From the NCBI GenBank assembly GCA_965267245.1, contig OZ253939.1, forward strand, positions 2,852,001 to 2,916,000: a stretch of 64,000 nt of DNA, written 5' to 3'. Under the pieces are notes generated by a model. That model was not told the DNA's origin. It saw only the letters and a list, made by a program, of their open reading frames with translations, and did not search any database. The position numbers and the translations under genes are program-made. Position 1 is the first letter of the stretch; each line of letters opens with the position of its first letter. Below, in pieces: positions 17,266-27,115 of the stretch. Source of the stretch: JANSWY01 sp965267245 (GTDB lineage: Bacteria > Bacteroidota > Bacteroidia > Cytophagales > Cyclobacteriaceae).

Positions 17266-19890
17266 TTAGAATTCAATCCGATAGGTAAGTACTGGAATTA
17301 GGCCAGCCATTGGATAATTGATTATTTCCTGTGCTTTAGAATCGTAGATTCTTGCCCATGTATTCAATCGGTTGGTCGCATTTTGAATATCCAATGAAAG
17401 AACCTGTTCTGATTTATTCCTGAAAAAATGGATACTCACCCCTAAATCAACTCTGAAGTAATCCTCAGCTTTTTCAGCGAACATCTCTTCATCCACAAAT
17501 ACTCCCTCTCCTTCTGAAATAGATGCCTCAAGGTCTAGCGGAATAAATCTTTTACCACCTGACCAGATTACTTTAGCGTTTAATCCTACCAGCTTATTTT
17601 CACCCCAATCGAACTCCTTTCCACCAACGAAATTGGTAATATAATTCACATTGAATCTGGTGTTTCTCCATTTGCCATCAGCAGCCTTATATTTTGAATC
17701 AAACAAGCTATGTGTAACCAAAAAATAGTAATTGTCTTTGAAGTAACGCTGCAAGGTCAGTTCTAACCCATAGTTTCTTCCCAATCCATTGTTGCTGAGT
17801 GTATCTTCAAAATTGAACCCTCCAAAAGCGGGAGCCCAGTATTTCTCCGGATTATCCGGAATCACCAGTTTATTGATTTGCTGGTAATATATTTCAGTTT
17901 TCAGATTGACTGAATTACCTAATAATTTTTCATATCCGAGCACATAATGGTCAGCGACTGTTAATTTTAAATTTGTGTTTGGCATGTGAATGCTTCCATC
18001 CTCTGCCATGGTTTCCACAAAATATGTTGGAATACTTTCATGCCTACTATGTCGTCCATATCCCATGCTAATTTTTTGGTTCCCTTCCATCTGAATAGCC
18101 ACAGCAGCCCTTGGTTCTAAAGAATTGGCATTGGTAAGAGCAAAATGCGTGTAATGAAGACCACCACTAAAAGTTACATTATCCGAAAATCTGTACTTAC
18201 TGTTGATGTATCCCTGGTACATTTTGGTTCCTCCTTTGGTATTTAAGGAAATATCCCATGCTTCGCCAATATCTCTACCGCGATCAAAGAAATCGAAATC
18301 CAAATCACTGATCACACCACCCACTCTTAAGCTCAGCTGATTAGAAATTTTTCTATTGTAGAAACTGCTCAACCTTGTGGCATAGCTTTTATACCTGTCA
18401 TAATTAACATCATGTAGCACACCAAGTGAATCCATGTTTTTGTAATTAATAGAACTGTATCTCAGAGTTCTGGCCAATACAGTTTGGATATAAGAATCAT
18501 CATCAGTGAAGATCATGTGTGTGATACCAGTAGCATACATCCCAGACTCAGTAAATTCATCATATCCCAGGTCATAATCTCCTTCATCCTCCGGTAAGTA
18601 TTTTTCTTCCACATCAGACAATCCACCAATCCCCCAAATACTGAATTTTCCGATTTTTGTTGGAAGATTCACTTTAAAAGATAAATCCTGGTAATTGGGC
18701 AAGGCATTCTGAGATACCTCAATATTCAGGTTATTCAAAATGGATAGGGTAGAATAACGGTAGTTAAAAAGATAAGACCCCCTATAATTTTTACTAAAAG
18801 GACCTTCTGAAGATAAGTCCACTCCTAGTACCCCAGCCTGAATGGTATGTTCATACTCCTGATTATTTCCATTCCTTAAATTGATATCAAATACTCCAGA
18901 TAGAGAGTTGCCATAATCAGAGGGAAAAGCACCCGTGTAAAAATCTGATGTCCCAAGCATATTAGCACTTAGCACACTCACAGCTCCAGATGAATATCCT
19001 TCTTCACCAAAGTGGTTCGGACTTGGGACCTCTACACCTTCCACTCTCCATAACAACCAGTTTGGTGAGTTACCACGGATGGAGATCTCATTGGTGGAGT
19101 CATCAGTACCAGAAACTCCGGCATATGTTTGAGCCATCCTCGCAGGATCTGAAATACTAGCGGCATATCTTTTAGTTTCCTCCGCGCTAAAAGCTTTGGC
19201 CCCAACGATAGCCATTTCATTCAGTGGTTCTCCGATTGGTGCACTTACTACGATTTCACCTAGTTTGTTGATTTGAGGCACCATTTCAATTGTAAGCACA
19301 ACCTCTTTTCCTGATCCAATTAAAATTTGAGGAAGCACCAATGGTTTATATCCTACATATGATACCTGGAAATCATGTCTACCCACTGGAATCTTGTCGA
19401 TCTGAAAGTAGCCATCAATGTCGGTAACTGCCCCCTTTGTAGTGTGCAAGAGTTGGATCGTAGCAAATGAAAGTGGCATCCTGGCATCCTGGTCAATAAT
19501 TTGTCCTCTTAAAGTACCAAAGAGTTGATTGGTGTCCCCAGAATCGCTTTGTTTTTCACTTTTCAAGGGTGAAATGACGTAAGCACCACTCATTTTCACA
19601 TAAGTCAAACCACTTCCTTCGAGTACTTTGGCAAGTGCTTCTTCCAGTGATACTTTTTCCAACTTAATAGTGATTCGCTCTGCTTTGGAAAGCTCCTCGT
19701 TGTTGTATACAAAATTCACTTTAGTTTGCTGCCTGATTTCCTGCAAAGCTTCCTCCACAGTGGCATTTTCAAGTGACAGGGTTACACTCCCTGATTGCCC
19801 CATTGAATTCAGGGAAAACAGCAGCATCAATATGAAGAAGAGCTGCTTCGGCCAATGTATGGCATTGATATTAATTTGATTAATTCGCAT
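17266..19890 (-). CDS. TonB-dependent receptor with STN and carboxypeptidase-like domains
   Basis: 874 residues. A signal peptide (about 1-32) is followed by an STN domain (about 35-105, VTLSLENATVEEALQEI), which in FecA-type receptors passes the signal to an anti-sigma factor. A carboxypeptidase regulatory-like beta-sandwich (about 125-205, GAVTDIDGYFQI) follows, then the plug (about 215-330, EISIRGNSPNWLLWRV) and a 22-strand barrel ending in the aromatic YRIEF terminus. It imports an unknown ligand across the outer membrane. It is the last gene of a minus-strand operon with a FecR anti-sigma factor, a nucleotide cyclase and an ECF sigma factor. No SusD partner is adjacent. Confidence 0.92.
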   Translation of the reverse strand: MRINQININAIHWPKQLFFILMLLFSLNSMGQSGSVTLSLENATVEEALQEIRQQTKVNFVYNNEELSKAERITIKLEKVSLEEALAKVLEGSGLTYVKMSGAYVISPLKSEKQSDSGDTNQLFGTLRGQIIDQDARMPLSFATIQLLHTTKGAVTDIDGYFQIDKIPVGRHDFQVSYVGYKPLVLPQILIGSGKEVVLTIEMVPQINKLGEIVVSAPIGEPLNEMAIVGAKAFSAEETKRYAASISDPARMAQTYAGVSGTDDSTNEISIRGNSPNWLLWRVEGVEVPSPNHFGEEGYSSGAVSVLSANMLGTSDFYTGAFPSDYGNSLSGVFDINLRNGNNQEYEHTIQAGVLGVDLSSEGPFSKNYRGSYLFNYRYSTLSILNNLNIEVSQNALPNYQDLSFKVNLPTKIGKFSIWGIGGLSDVEEKYLPEDEGDYDLGYDEFTESGMYATGITHMIFTDDDSYIQTVLARTLRYSSINYKNMDSLGVLHDVNYDRYKSYATRLSSFYNRKISNQLSLRVGGVISDLDFDFFDRGRDIGEAWDISLNTKGGTKMYQGYINSKYRFSDNVTFSGGLHYTHFALTNANSLEPRAAVAIQMEGNQKISMGYGRHSRHESIPTYFVETMAEDGSIHMPNTNLKLTVADHYVLGYEKLLGNSVNLKTEIYYQQINKLVIPDNPEKYWAPAFGGFNFEDTLSNNGLGRNYGLELTLQRYFKDNYYFLVTHSLFDSKYKAADGKWRNTRFNVNYITNFVGGKEFDWGENKLVGLNAKVIWSGGKRFIPLDLEASISEGEGVFVDEEMFAEKAEDYFRVDLGVSIHFFRNKSEQVLSLDIQNATNRLNTWARIYDSKAQEIINYPMAGLIPVLTYRIEF

Positions 19891-19964
19891 GATTTTGAGT
19901 TTTTGAATTACATACTTTTTAAAAAATTATCAATCAAAGAAATCGGCCGAATTTCCTGTTGCTA

Positions 19965-21134
19965 TTATAATATAATGACGGTTTCGTCTATTATTTCAAA
20001 TTTCACGTCAGTGGTCATTTCCAGCATCTGTAAGATCACTGAAAGCTTTTCACTGTTATCTAATCTGGCTGTAAAGTGATAATTCATAGCAGCTTCATTT
20101 TGAAACTCATATTTGAAATCGTACCACCTTGCCAGTCTTTTCATTACCTCATTGATATTGCTGTTGTCAAACTCCAACTTTCCATCCACCCATGAGGTAA
20201 AGATTGCGGGATCCACTTCATCAACTCCCAGCTGATTATTCGCCAGTGTTAATCGTGCTTGTTGTCCCGGTTCAATGACAATATTATTTCTATCATCAAG
20301 GGTTTCCACACGCACACTTCCTTCCACAAGAGTTGTCCGTACATCTTCATCCCCTTCATAGGAAGTCACATTAAATTCTGTTCCCAGCACCCTAACATCC
20401 AGTGGAGAGGTAGACACAATAAATGGTTTCCCGTTATGACTTACATCAAAGTAGGCTTCCCCGGTGAGGAATACCTGCCTGACTGTATCTGTAAAACTGA
20501 CAGGGAATCTCAAAGAGGAGGCCGCATTTAACCATACTTTTGTCCCATCCGCCAATTGAAGTTCATACCCACCTCCACGAGGAGTTTTCAGTTCATTAAA
20601 AATGAGGGGCTTGTTCTCTTCGGTATTTCCAGACTCGTATATAAGCCCTTCTTCATCGTGTTTCACTTCCACATCACCTTCCTTCACAGATTGTGATCCT
20701 GCTTTAATAGTGGCTACATCCATTTCTGCTCCATTAGACAAAATCAGTGTTGCCTGATCATATCCAGGTTTCACAGTTTCGTCTATCTGCGCCAATGACC
20801 TTTCATTTTGATCAAACAGGTAAATCACTGCAGTAGCTAGAAGTATTGGTAATAAAAAGGATGCTGCGAGTTTTAAATACCTTGGGGTTACGAGTTTAAC
20901 TACTTTTGTTTCAAACAATTCATCCTGCAAACCTTTCCATGCCCTTTCTCTATCGAACATGTTGTATACTTCCAGCTTTTCGAGCTGGTGCTCGTTGGAA
21001 GATACCCGATCAAAGAAAGATTGGTTTTCTTCTGATTCACCGAGCCAGTTTTGTAATTCGCTCTCTTGCTCCTCAGTAAGACTCCCTTTCAATCTGGAGG
21101 CTATCAATGTTGCTATGTGTAGTTTATCTTCCAT
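19965..21134 (-). CDS. FecR-type anti-sigma factor
   Basis: 389 residues from ATG 21134 (an in-frame TTG lies 15 bases upstream). The cytoplasmic N-terminus (about 1-80) would bind the sigma factor; one TM helix (about 88-107) follows; then the periplasmic FecR domain (about 175-290) with TPRGGGYELQLADGTKVWLN, LTGEAYFDV and VLGTEFNV, and a C-terminal DUF4974 domain (about 315-389) related to STN. This is the classical partner of an STN-containing receptor: ligand binding outside releases the sigma factor. It lies between the cyclase gene and the receptor gene on the same strand. Confidence 0.93.
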   Translation of the reverse strand: MEDKLHIATLIASRLKGSLTEEQESELQNWLGESEENQSFFDRVSSNEHQLEKLEVYNMFDRERAWKGLQDELFETKVVKLVTPRYLKLAASFLLPILLATAVIYLFDQNERSLAQIDETVKPGYDQATLILSNGAEMDVATIKAGSQSVKEGDVEVKHDEEGLIYESGNTEENKPLIFNELKTPRGGGYELQLADGTKVWLNAASSLRFPVSFTDTVRQVFLTGEAYFDVSHNGKPFIVSTSPLDVRVLGTEFNVTSYEGDEDVRTTLVEGSVRVETLDDRNNIVIEPGQQARLTLANNQLGVDEVDPAIFTSWVDGKLEFDNSNINEVMKRLARWYDFKYEFQNEAAMNYHFTARLDNSEKLSVILQMLEMTTDVKFEIIDETVIIL

Positions 21135-21198
21135 TTTTATTGCTTTCAATACTTAAACAACCCAACCATTAAACCGGGTGAAGTCATTATAAAAATTT

Positions 21199-22269
21199 TT
21201 ATTGGCACCATTCATGATTGACTTCAAACACGTCAATTGGCTGAACTTTTCCTCGGGCATTCAAACTTTCCAAAAATGTAATTCCCTTACCATGATCCGT
21301 TTGCAGTAGTCTCAGAAAAGCTTCTGTAATCATTAGTTTTCTATTCAGCTTACTACACCTTTCAAGTACCCTGCTTCCAGTATTTAACACATCCCCATGG
21401 TAGGCCAATTCTCTTCTTTCAATTCCAATCTCGGATACAGAAACCAATCCGGCATTTACAGAGGCTTTGAAGGACGGCACTAAACCATATTTTGCTTCAA
21501 ACCTTGATGCTGCTTTTTTCAAACACTTTTCAAATTCAAAAAACAAGGCAATAGGTTTACCCGGATCCTTAAGTGAGTGAACATTCCAGGTAATCACCGC
21601 CTCATCTCCAACAAACTGATAAATCTCTCCCTGGTACATGGGCAACAACTCACACAATACAGAAAAACAATCCCGGATCATTTTACTATATTCAATATGT
21701 CCCAGTTCTTCAGCAATTGTTGTAGAGTGATTCAAATCAAGAAACAGAAAAACCCGGTCTTCCTCCGTAGGCCTCACATACTTTCCAGCTATAGTATTAA
21801 ATATGGTGACATGACCAACTCTGGACCCAATTGTAATGATTACCTGGAATACACCTCCCAATACTGCTATAAACAAAACAAGCAGGATAATCATATCAGA
21901 TTTCATAAATCGATTAAAAAGGGTTAAATATTCTTTGCTAAGTAGATAATTATATGAGTAGTGAGAAACCAGTAATGTTCCAATGGCTAGTAGTAAAAAA
22001 GCTATCAATCTGGCCAGCATAAGTCTGGCTCCTGAAAGATTGAAAATCTTTCTGATATTGAAAGTCAAAAATGCTTGAAGACCAAGGATTACACCAAACA
22101 TTGAAGCATACCAAAAACTGAGCCCATAATAACTTAAAAGCGCTATTTTACTCTGAGTCTGAAGGTCAGCAAATTTTAACCAGAGAAAGAAATTTATCCC
22201 TAGTGTAAATCCTATAACCATAAGGAGTAGGTCAAATAATTTGGGCTTTATCGTCAGTAATTGTTTCAT
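21199..22269 (-). CDS. Membrane class III adenylate/guanylate cyclase
   Basis: 356 residues. The first 150 hold about four transmembrane helices. The catalytic domain (about 170-340) keeps the metal-binding Asp178 (FLDLN) and Asp222 (VGDEAV) and the transition-state pair Asn296 and Arg300 (NTGSR). Lys268 and Asp293 sit where the purine-selecting residues lie, which suggests ATP rather than GTP as substrate. It should make cyclic AMP at the inner membrane as a dimer. Position is unusual: between the sigma gene (68 bases upstream) and the FecR gene (64 bases downstream) on the same strand. Confidence 0.85.
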   Translation of the reverse strand: MKQLLTIKPKLFDLLLMVIGFTLGINFFLWLKFADLQTQSKIALLSYYGLSFWYASMFGVILGLQAFLTFNIRKIFNLSGARLMLARLIAFLLLAIGTLLVSHYSYNYLLSKEYLTLFNRFMKSDMIILLVLFIAVLGGVFQVIITIGSRVGHVTIFNTIAGKYVRPTEEDRVFLFLDLNHSTTIAEELGHIEYSKMIRDCFSVLCELLPMYQGEIYQFVGDEAVITWNVHSLKDPGKPIALFFEFEKCLKKAASRFEAKYGLVPSFKASVNAGLVSVSEIGIERRELAYHGDVLNTGSRVLERCSKLNRKLMITEAFLRLLQTDHGKGITFLESLNARGKVQPIDVFEVNHEWCQ

Positions 22270-22337
22270 TGTTGATTGCCTTACGGTAATTGAAACAACC
22301 TCAATCTGAAAGCGGGTGAAAAGAGCCTTAAAAAAAA

Positions 22338-22901
22338 TTAAAAGGCAAGCAAAATAGCGCTGAAATTAGGCCCAAGATTTTCACGGATCTTGTTGTATGC
22401 GATCTTCTTTTGGGTTTTAACTGTATTCTCACTTATTCCCAGGCTATCAGCCACCTCTTTATTTTTCATCCCCTTTAATACAAGTAGCATGATTTTCTGA
22501 GCACCTTCTGGCAATTCAGAGATCTCATTGTATAGCTGCCTGAAGATATCTTCCTCCATCACATGGTCATGAAAGAATTTATCAGATTCTAACTCATAGA
22601 TAAGGGCTTCCTCATGTTTTTGAATGACGGTCCTGTGCTTTAGTACATTAAGGCATTTATTTCTTGAAGAGGTATATAAATAACTCTTGATAGCACTTTC
22701 ATGGTCAAAGTCGGCTCGTTTTTCCCATAAGCTAACGAAAACTTCCTGGACCAGGTCCTGCACTTCCATTTCATCCTTGATGTACTTATAGCAAAAGGCA
22801 CATAATGCATTGAAATAGAGGTCGAAGAGATGCTGAAAAGACTCTTTCTTTCCTAATTTCAAGGAAGAAATACTTAGCGAATTTGTTTTAGATCCGGACA
22901 T
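22338..22901 (-). CDS. ECF RNA polymerase sigma factor (FecI-like, Bacteroidota type)
   Basis: 187 residues with region 2 (FQHLFDLYFNALCAFCYKYI, then VQDLVQEVFVSLW) and region 4 (LPEGAQKIMLLVLKG, then NKEVADSLGISENTVKTQ). It belongs to the Bacteroidota ECF group normally controlled by a FecR protein and driving a TonB-receptor or SusC/SusD system. It is the first gene of the operon sigma - cyclase - FecR - receptor. The spacing of 77 bases to the upstream histidine kinase gene leaves room for its own promoter. Confidence 0.93.
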   Translation of the reverse strand: MSGSKTNSLSISSLKLGKKESFQHLFDLYFNALCAFCYKYIKDEMEVQDLVQEVFVSLWEKRADFDHESAIKSYLYTSSRNKCLNVLKHRTVIQKHEEALIYELESDKFFHDHVMEEDIFRQLYNEISELPEGAQKIMLLVLKGMKNKEVADSLGISENTVKTQKKIAYNKIRENLGPNFSAILLAF

Positions 22902-22978
22902 TCAGTTGGCCAAAAATACCTATGTAGTATAACTAAGCTATTAATTTACCACAATTAAGCCAATGATTTAACTCATGA

Positions 22979-25054
22979 TTAGCTGGCTACCGGTATAGTA
23001 ATGACACATTTGGTGCCTTCCCCAGGTGTTGATTCAAATTGAATGGATCCGTTATGAACCTCCACACATTGATAGGCAATATATAAACCCAGTCCCGTAC
23101 CCTTGCCAGGATCTTTAGTTGTGAAAAATGGGTCACCTAATTTCGTAATCGTGGACTCCTCCATCCCTATGCCCCAATCCTGTATTGTAATCACAGCATT
23201 TTGATCAACTTCCTTCAATCCTATTTCAATCAATCCTCCATGGGGTTGGGCATCAATTGAATTGGATATTACATTCAAAAATACCTGGTAAAGTGATTCC
23301 TGATCTCCGATGATTGTGATAGATTTTGATGTCACATCGCATGAAAAAGCAACCTGGTTACTGAGATTTTCGCTCAACGCATAAATACAATCATTGATCA
23401 TTTTCATCAGGTTGATTGAATGTCTGCTATGGCTGTCTTCAACATTTCCATAACCCAACTTTGCTATTATACTGGCTACCCTGTCAATCCCTTCTTCAAT
23501 GATTTTTCTGTACCGTGGTACATTTTCTTTCTCATCCTCATACTCTATTGACTGGTACAGTCCATAAACACCTCCTTTTATATAATTCAGCGGATTATTT
23601 ATTTCATGGGCCAATCCTTTGTTCAACAGACTCAAGGTTGCCTTTTTCTCAGACCTGATTAACTGACTCTGTGTAACCTTTAACTTCTCATTACTTTCCT
23701 GAAGTTGTTTATTACTTTCTCTAAGAGCAATGTTTTTGTCATTGAGGAGTACATTATTTTTCGCCCGTAACCTGATTTGATATCCCAATAAACCAATGAC
23801 CAGAAGCATAAGTAATGCAGTGACCAAATAAAATCTGAAACTTTGAGCTTTCAATTCTTTTTCTAACTCAAGCTGTTCACCTTGAATATCAAGCCGTTGC
23901 TGCATTTCTTCCAGGAAATAGTAACTGTAAACCTTTTGATTTTGGATGTCTTCCTGATTTTGAAAGTAAAGCTTAGACAAATATGTAGCACTGTCTCTAT
24001 TACCTACATACCTGTAGGTTTGTCCAAGAAGTCCTATAAGCGGATTTAACTGTACTTTGGTGAAGCCACTACTTACCTTAGAAGTGTTCGTATATATATT
24101 TCTCAAAATACTGTGCGCCGAAGTGGTATCACCTTTTATGAGCTTGGTCTTTGCAAGCCCAATTGCCGTTAAAATAGTTTCGAAATTTGGAGACTCATAC
24201 TGCATAATTTTATCATATAGCACACTTGCATCTTCTACCTGACCCTCACTTAATAAAACATCAGCACGTAACCGGAGGTAGTAAGATTGATAGGCTGGTA
24301 ACAGATCGACCCCAGAGATTTCGTCTAATGTCTTTTTTGCCTCATTGAATCGTTTTGAATCAATTAGGGCACTTGCCTTATTGAGCAAGGGCAATACAGC
24401 CTTTAGTCTGTCTGAGCTATTTAATGAATAGGATTTTTCGAATAGTGAAATTGCAGCTTCATAGAGCCCTAACTGTAGGTAAACGTGTCCTAGATTATTT
24501 AGTAAATTCGTTTGTTCGTTATTGTTGATTTTATCAAAGTCCTTTTGAATATCCAATAGGATTTTCATAGCGGCTGCATAATTTTTTTCATCCATTAAGA
24601 GATAAGATTGTCCAGTCTTTGCACGGGACTGACCAGTATAGTTTTGAGTAAGCGAGTAAAGTGAATCCCCTTGTATAAATGCTTCACGAGCCAAATCATA
24701 TTCTCTCAGAACATTCTTGTAAAAAAAACCCTTCTCTACATTTATGAAGGCTAAAAAATTTAGTGAATCCAAACTTGTCGCGTAGCGCTCGGCACTCCCC
24801 AGGTACTTGAATCCAGTAGAGTCTGAGTTAGTGTATGCCATTCTTCCTTTCAGATATTCTGCTTTCATCAGGAGACTGGGATCATTTGACTTGACTGCAT
24901 CATTATAGAATTCATTAACCAATTTTTGTGCAGCTGGAAGTCTCTGGTCAATGAGATCAAAATAATCCTGGTAGCTTTTGTATTGTCCGGTCTGACCCAT
25001 AGACGAGTACACGGTCACTATCAAAGCGAGAGATATGGTTAAAAGAATGCGCAA
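22979..25054 (-). CDS. TPR-repeat sensor histidine kinase
   Basis: 691 residues from a TTG start just before the signal peptide (ends near SSMGQ). The periplasmic part (about 25-370) is a series of tetratricopeptide repeats, for example LGHVYLQLGLYEAAISLFEKS. A TM helix lies at about 407-427, then a coiled coil, the phospho-acceptor box GLAHEINNPLNY (His near residue 480), the N box (NVISNSIDA), and ATPase boxes DWGIGMEE and GKGTGLGLYIAY. It lacks a receiver domain and no response regulator is adjacent, so it signals to an unlinked partner. Same strand as, and directly upstream of, the sigma factor operon. Confidence 0.9.
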   Translation of the reverse strand: MRILLTISLALIVTVYSSMGQTGQYKSYQDYFDLIDQRLPAAQKLVNEFYNDAVKSNDPSLLMKAEYLKGRMAYTNSDSTGFKYLGSAERYATSLDSLNFLAFINVEKGFFYKNVLREYDLAREAFIQGDSLYSLTQNYTGQSRAKTGQSYLLMDEKNYAAAMKILLDIQKDFDKINNNEQTNLLNNLGHVYLQLGLYEAAISLFEKSYSLNSSDRLKAVLPLLNKASALIDSKRFNEAKKTLDEISGVDLLPAYQSYYLRLRADVLLSEGQVEDASVLYDKIMQYESPNFETILTAIGLAKTKLIKGDTTSAHSILRNIYTNTSKVSSGFTKVQLNPLIGLLGQTYRYVGNRDSATYLSKLYFQNQEDIQNQKVYSYYFLEEMQQRLDIQGEQLELEKELKAQSFRFYLVTALLMLLVIGLLGYQIRLRAKNNVLLNDKNIALRESNKQLQESNEKLKVTQSQLIRSEKKATLSLLNKGLAHEINNPLNYIKGGVYGLYQSIEYEDEKENVPRYRKIIEEGIDRVASIIAKLGYGNVEDSHSRHSINLMKMINDCIYALSENLSNQVAFSCDVTSKSITIIGDQESLYQVFLNVISNSIDAQPHGGLIEIGLKEVDQNAVITIQDWGIGMEESTITKLGDPFFTTKDPGKGTGLGLYIAYQCVEVHNGSIQFESTPGEGTKCVITIPVAS

Positions 25055-25285
25055 GTTGAAAAGAGCTTATTTTAAAAATACACCATAATATCGAATATTA
25101 GAAGTGTACCAATGACAAGTCACCTTAATTATACACAACTGATTTAACGCAATAACCTATTCACAAAACAATAAATTTTCACATATTTGTCAGCTATCAG
25201 CGAAGAATGTACATTTGCTGCTAGCCGTTAGCATACAACACTTCAACTTGGAATGGATATTTTTTAATTCATTTACGACTAACGT

Positions 25286-26578
25286 ATGACTTCTTTAACT
25301 TTTGATTTACCCAATCGATGGAATAATATTCTATTCCGGTACCTCTTCGTTTTCTTCACATTGATCATTTTCCCCTTTCCTCTGAATATTATTCCAGGAT
25401 CTGAGGTAGTTTTTGATAACTATAACGATGCGTGGACAGCCATTATAAATTTCACAGGGAATATACTTGTAGGGCTTGAGGAACCGCTCGAGCTGAGCTT
25501 TACCGGTAGCGGAGATAAGCTTTATGATTGGCTATGGTATGCAAGTGTAATTGGGCTAACGCTCATCATTGGTACTGCTTTCAACATCATTGATTTCAAA
25601 AGAGCAAATTATGAAACACTAAAAAAATGGTTTCTATTGTTCGTGTGCTATTACCTTGCTTATTACATGTTTGTGTACGGGATCATTAAATTATTTTACT
25701 TGCAATTTGGTCCCCCAAGCATGGAAAGACTGTTCCAAACATTTGGACAAGCTTCACCTATGCGCTTGATGTGGACCTTCATGGGATTCAGCCAGACCTA
25801 CACAGTGTTTGCTGGTGCAAGTGAAACCGTAGGAGGTTTGTTACTGCTTTTCAGAAGAACCAGAACATTAGGGGGACTAGTTGCCGCCGGGGTAATGTTC
25901 AATGTTTTTATGATGAACATGAGTTTCGATATCCCGGTGAAACTTTTTTCATTCCAACTGATGCTCATTGGCTTCTATGTTGCCTCTCAAGATGCTGGTA
26001 GATTAATCAATTTCTTCCTCTTGAATAGGGATGTCCCTCCTGCAAAAATGAGTCCACTTGTTCATACAGTTAGGGCCAAATGGATACTACTGGGTTGCCA
26101 GGTGTTATTTGCCGGATATGTTTTTTATGACATGACCAGTAGTAGTCTGGAACGTCAAAAACAATATGGTCATCTAAGGGAAAAATCAACACTTTACGGT
26201 GTGTACAATGTAAATACTTTTCTTCATAATGGAGATACCTTACCACCGCTTTTGACAGATGAATATCGGTGGAAAAGACTCCTGCTTGATTACCCTTCTT
26301 TTTCAACAGTTGTGCATATGAATGATCATGTCACGCGGTACCAAACCAAAATAGATACTGCCGTTCAAACTATCACCTTTTCAGAGTGGGGTGATACTGT
26401 CAATTTTTACGACATGAAGTATACATTACTGGAAGACACATTGCGTGTTAATGGTGTACTTATGGGCGACACTCTAAATGTGCAGTTGATCAACTATGAT
26501 ATGGACCGTTTTGGATTACTCAATCGTGGTTTTAACTGGGTCAATGAGGTGCCTTATAACCGGTATAATTATGATTAG
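25286..26578 (+). CDS. DoxX-like multi-spanning membrane protein
   Basis: 430 residues. The first about 280 hold seven or so transmembrane helices, including a YYMFVYGIIKLFYLQF segment and a segment with SETVGGLLLLFRRTRTLG similar to DoxX/DoxD proteins, where this glycine-rich helix is typical. The C-terminal about 130 residues form a beta-rich domain outside the membrane. DoxX-family members are linked to redox or quinone chemistry, but no substrate is evident. It is flanked by a gene-free AT-rich region upstream and a cluster of palindromic repeats directly downstream. Confidence 0.7.
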   Translation: MTSLTFDLPNRWNNILFRYLFVFFTLIIFPFPLNIIPGSEVVFDNYNDAWTAIINFTGNILVGLEEPLELSFTGSGDKLYDWLWYASVIGLTLIIGTAFNIIDFKRANYETLKKWFLLFVCYYLAYYMFVYGIIKLFYLQFGPPSMERLFQTFGQASPMRLMWTFMGFSQTYTVFAGASETVGGLLLLFRRTRTLGGLVAAGVMFNVFMMNMSFDIPVKLFSFQLMLIGFYVASQDAGRLINFFLLNRDVPPAKMSPLVHTVRAKWILLGCQVLFAGYVFYDMTSSSLERQKQYGHLREKSTLYGVYNVNTFLHNGDTLPPLLTDEYRWKRLLLDYPSFSTVVHMNDHVTRYQTKIDTAVQTITFSEWGDTVNFYDMKYTLLEDTLRVNGVLMGDTLNVQLINYDMDRFGLLNRGFNWVNEVPYNRYNYD

Positions 26579-26586
26579 TCTATTCT

Positions 26587-26664
26587 GTTGGTGACAACAC
26601 GACCCGAAGTTGAATTTGTTGGTGACAACACCAACAAAGGCGAAAGGTGACAACACCCACCAAG
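26587..26664. repeat. Cluster of three REP-like palindromic repeats
   Basis: Three copies or part copies of a palindromic unit lie within 78 bases: GTTGGTGACAACAC (26587-26600, right arm degraded), the perfect GTTGGTG-ACAA-CACCAAC (26618-26635), and GGTGACAACACCCACC (26646-26661). The perfect copy is followed by AAAGGCGA, close to the GAGGCGA that follows other copies. They sit just after the DoxX-like gene, before the PadR operators. Confidence 0.85.
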
Positions 26665-26708
26665 GATAGAGTTCATTCCTTGCAGGCCCTCTTTAAAATT
26701 AAAAAATA

Positions 26709-26773
26709 GCAATACTACATTTAGATATTGCTTATTTATTCCTATATTCGCAATACTACATTTAAGAAATTGC
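26709..26773 (+). promoter_or_regulatory. Duplicated candidate PadR operator
   Basis: Two nearly identical 23-24 base elements, 26709-26731 and 26750-26773, each begin GCAATACTACATTTA and end ATTGC, so each is an imperfect inverted repeat with GCAAT/ATTGC ends. Their starts are 41 bases apart, about four helical turns. The second ends 3 bases before the PadR start codon. PadR regulators commonly repress their own operon through such sites. Function is inferred from position and symmetry. Confidence 0.65.
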
Positions 26774-26776
26774 TAT

Positions 26777-27115
26777 ATGAAGGAATACCAATTGGGTGAA
26801 TTTGAAGAGATAGTGCTGCTAACAGTGGGTGTTTTGTATGGAAACGCTTATGGAGTGGCGATCAAGGATGAGATTGAGAATCGACTTAAGAGAAAAGTAA
26901 GCGTTGGTGCTTTGCAATCCGCATTGAGGAGGATGGAAAAGAAGGGATATCTGAAGTCAGAAGAGGGGGAAGCTAATGCTCTAAGAGGGGGAAAACCCAA
27001 AAAATATTTCACTATTACAGCATATGGCAAGCAAGCACTGGAATACTCAAAAGACGTACGGACAGAGCTGTGGAATGCCATACCAAAAGTTGCACTAGAG
27101 CTTAAAATCAGATGA
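26777..27115 (+). CDS. PadR family transcriptional regulator
   Basis: 112 residues forming a winged helix: LGEFEEIVLLTVGVL, AYGVAIKDEIE, then VSVGALQSALRRMEKKGYL and the wing GGKPKKYFTITAYGKQAL. This is the short PadR type with one C-terminal helix. PadR proteins are dimeric repressors that respond to small molecules. It overlaps the following permease gene by four bases (ATGA), and in Bacteroidota this PadR-permease pairing is common. Two matching inverted repeats just upstream are the likely operator, pointing to autoregulation. Confidence 0.93.
   Translation: MKEYQLGEFEEIVLLTVGVLYGNAYGVAIKDEIENRLKRKVSVGALQSALRRMEKKGYLKSEEGEANALRGGKPKKYFTITAYGKQALEYSKDVRTELWNAIPKVALELKIR

Noticed and set aside
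26587..26664. Regularly similar repeats that could look like a CRISPR array
   Set aside because: The units are palindromic, degenerate and of uneven spacing, only three copies exist and no cas gene is present. They match the palindromes of the RAYT unit instead.
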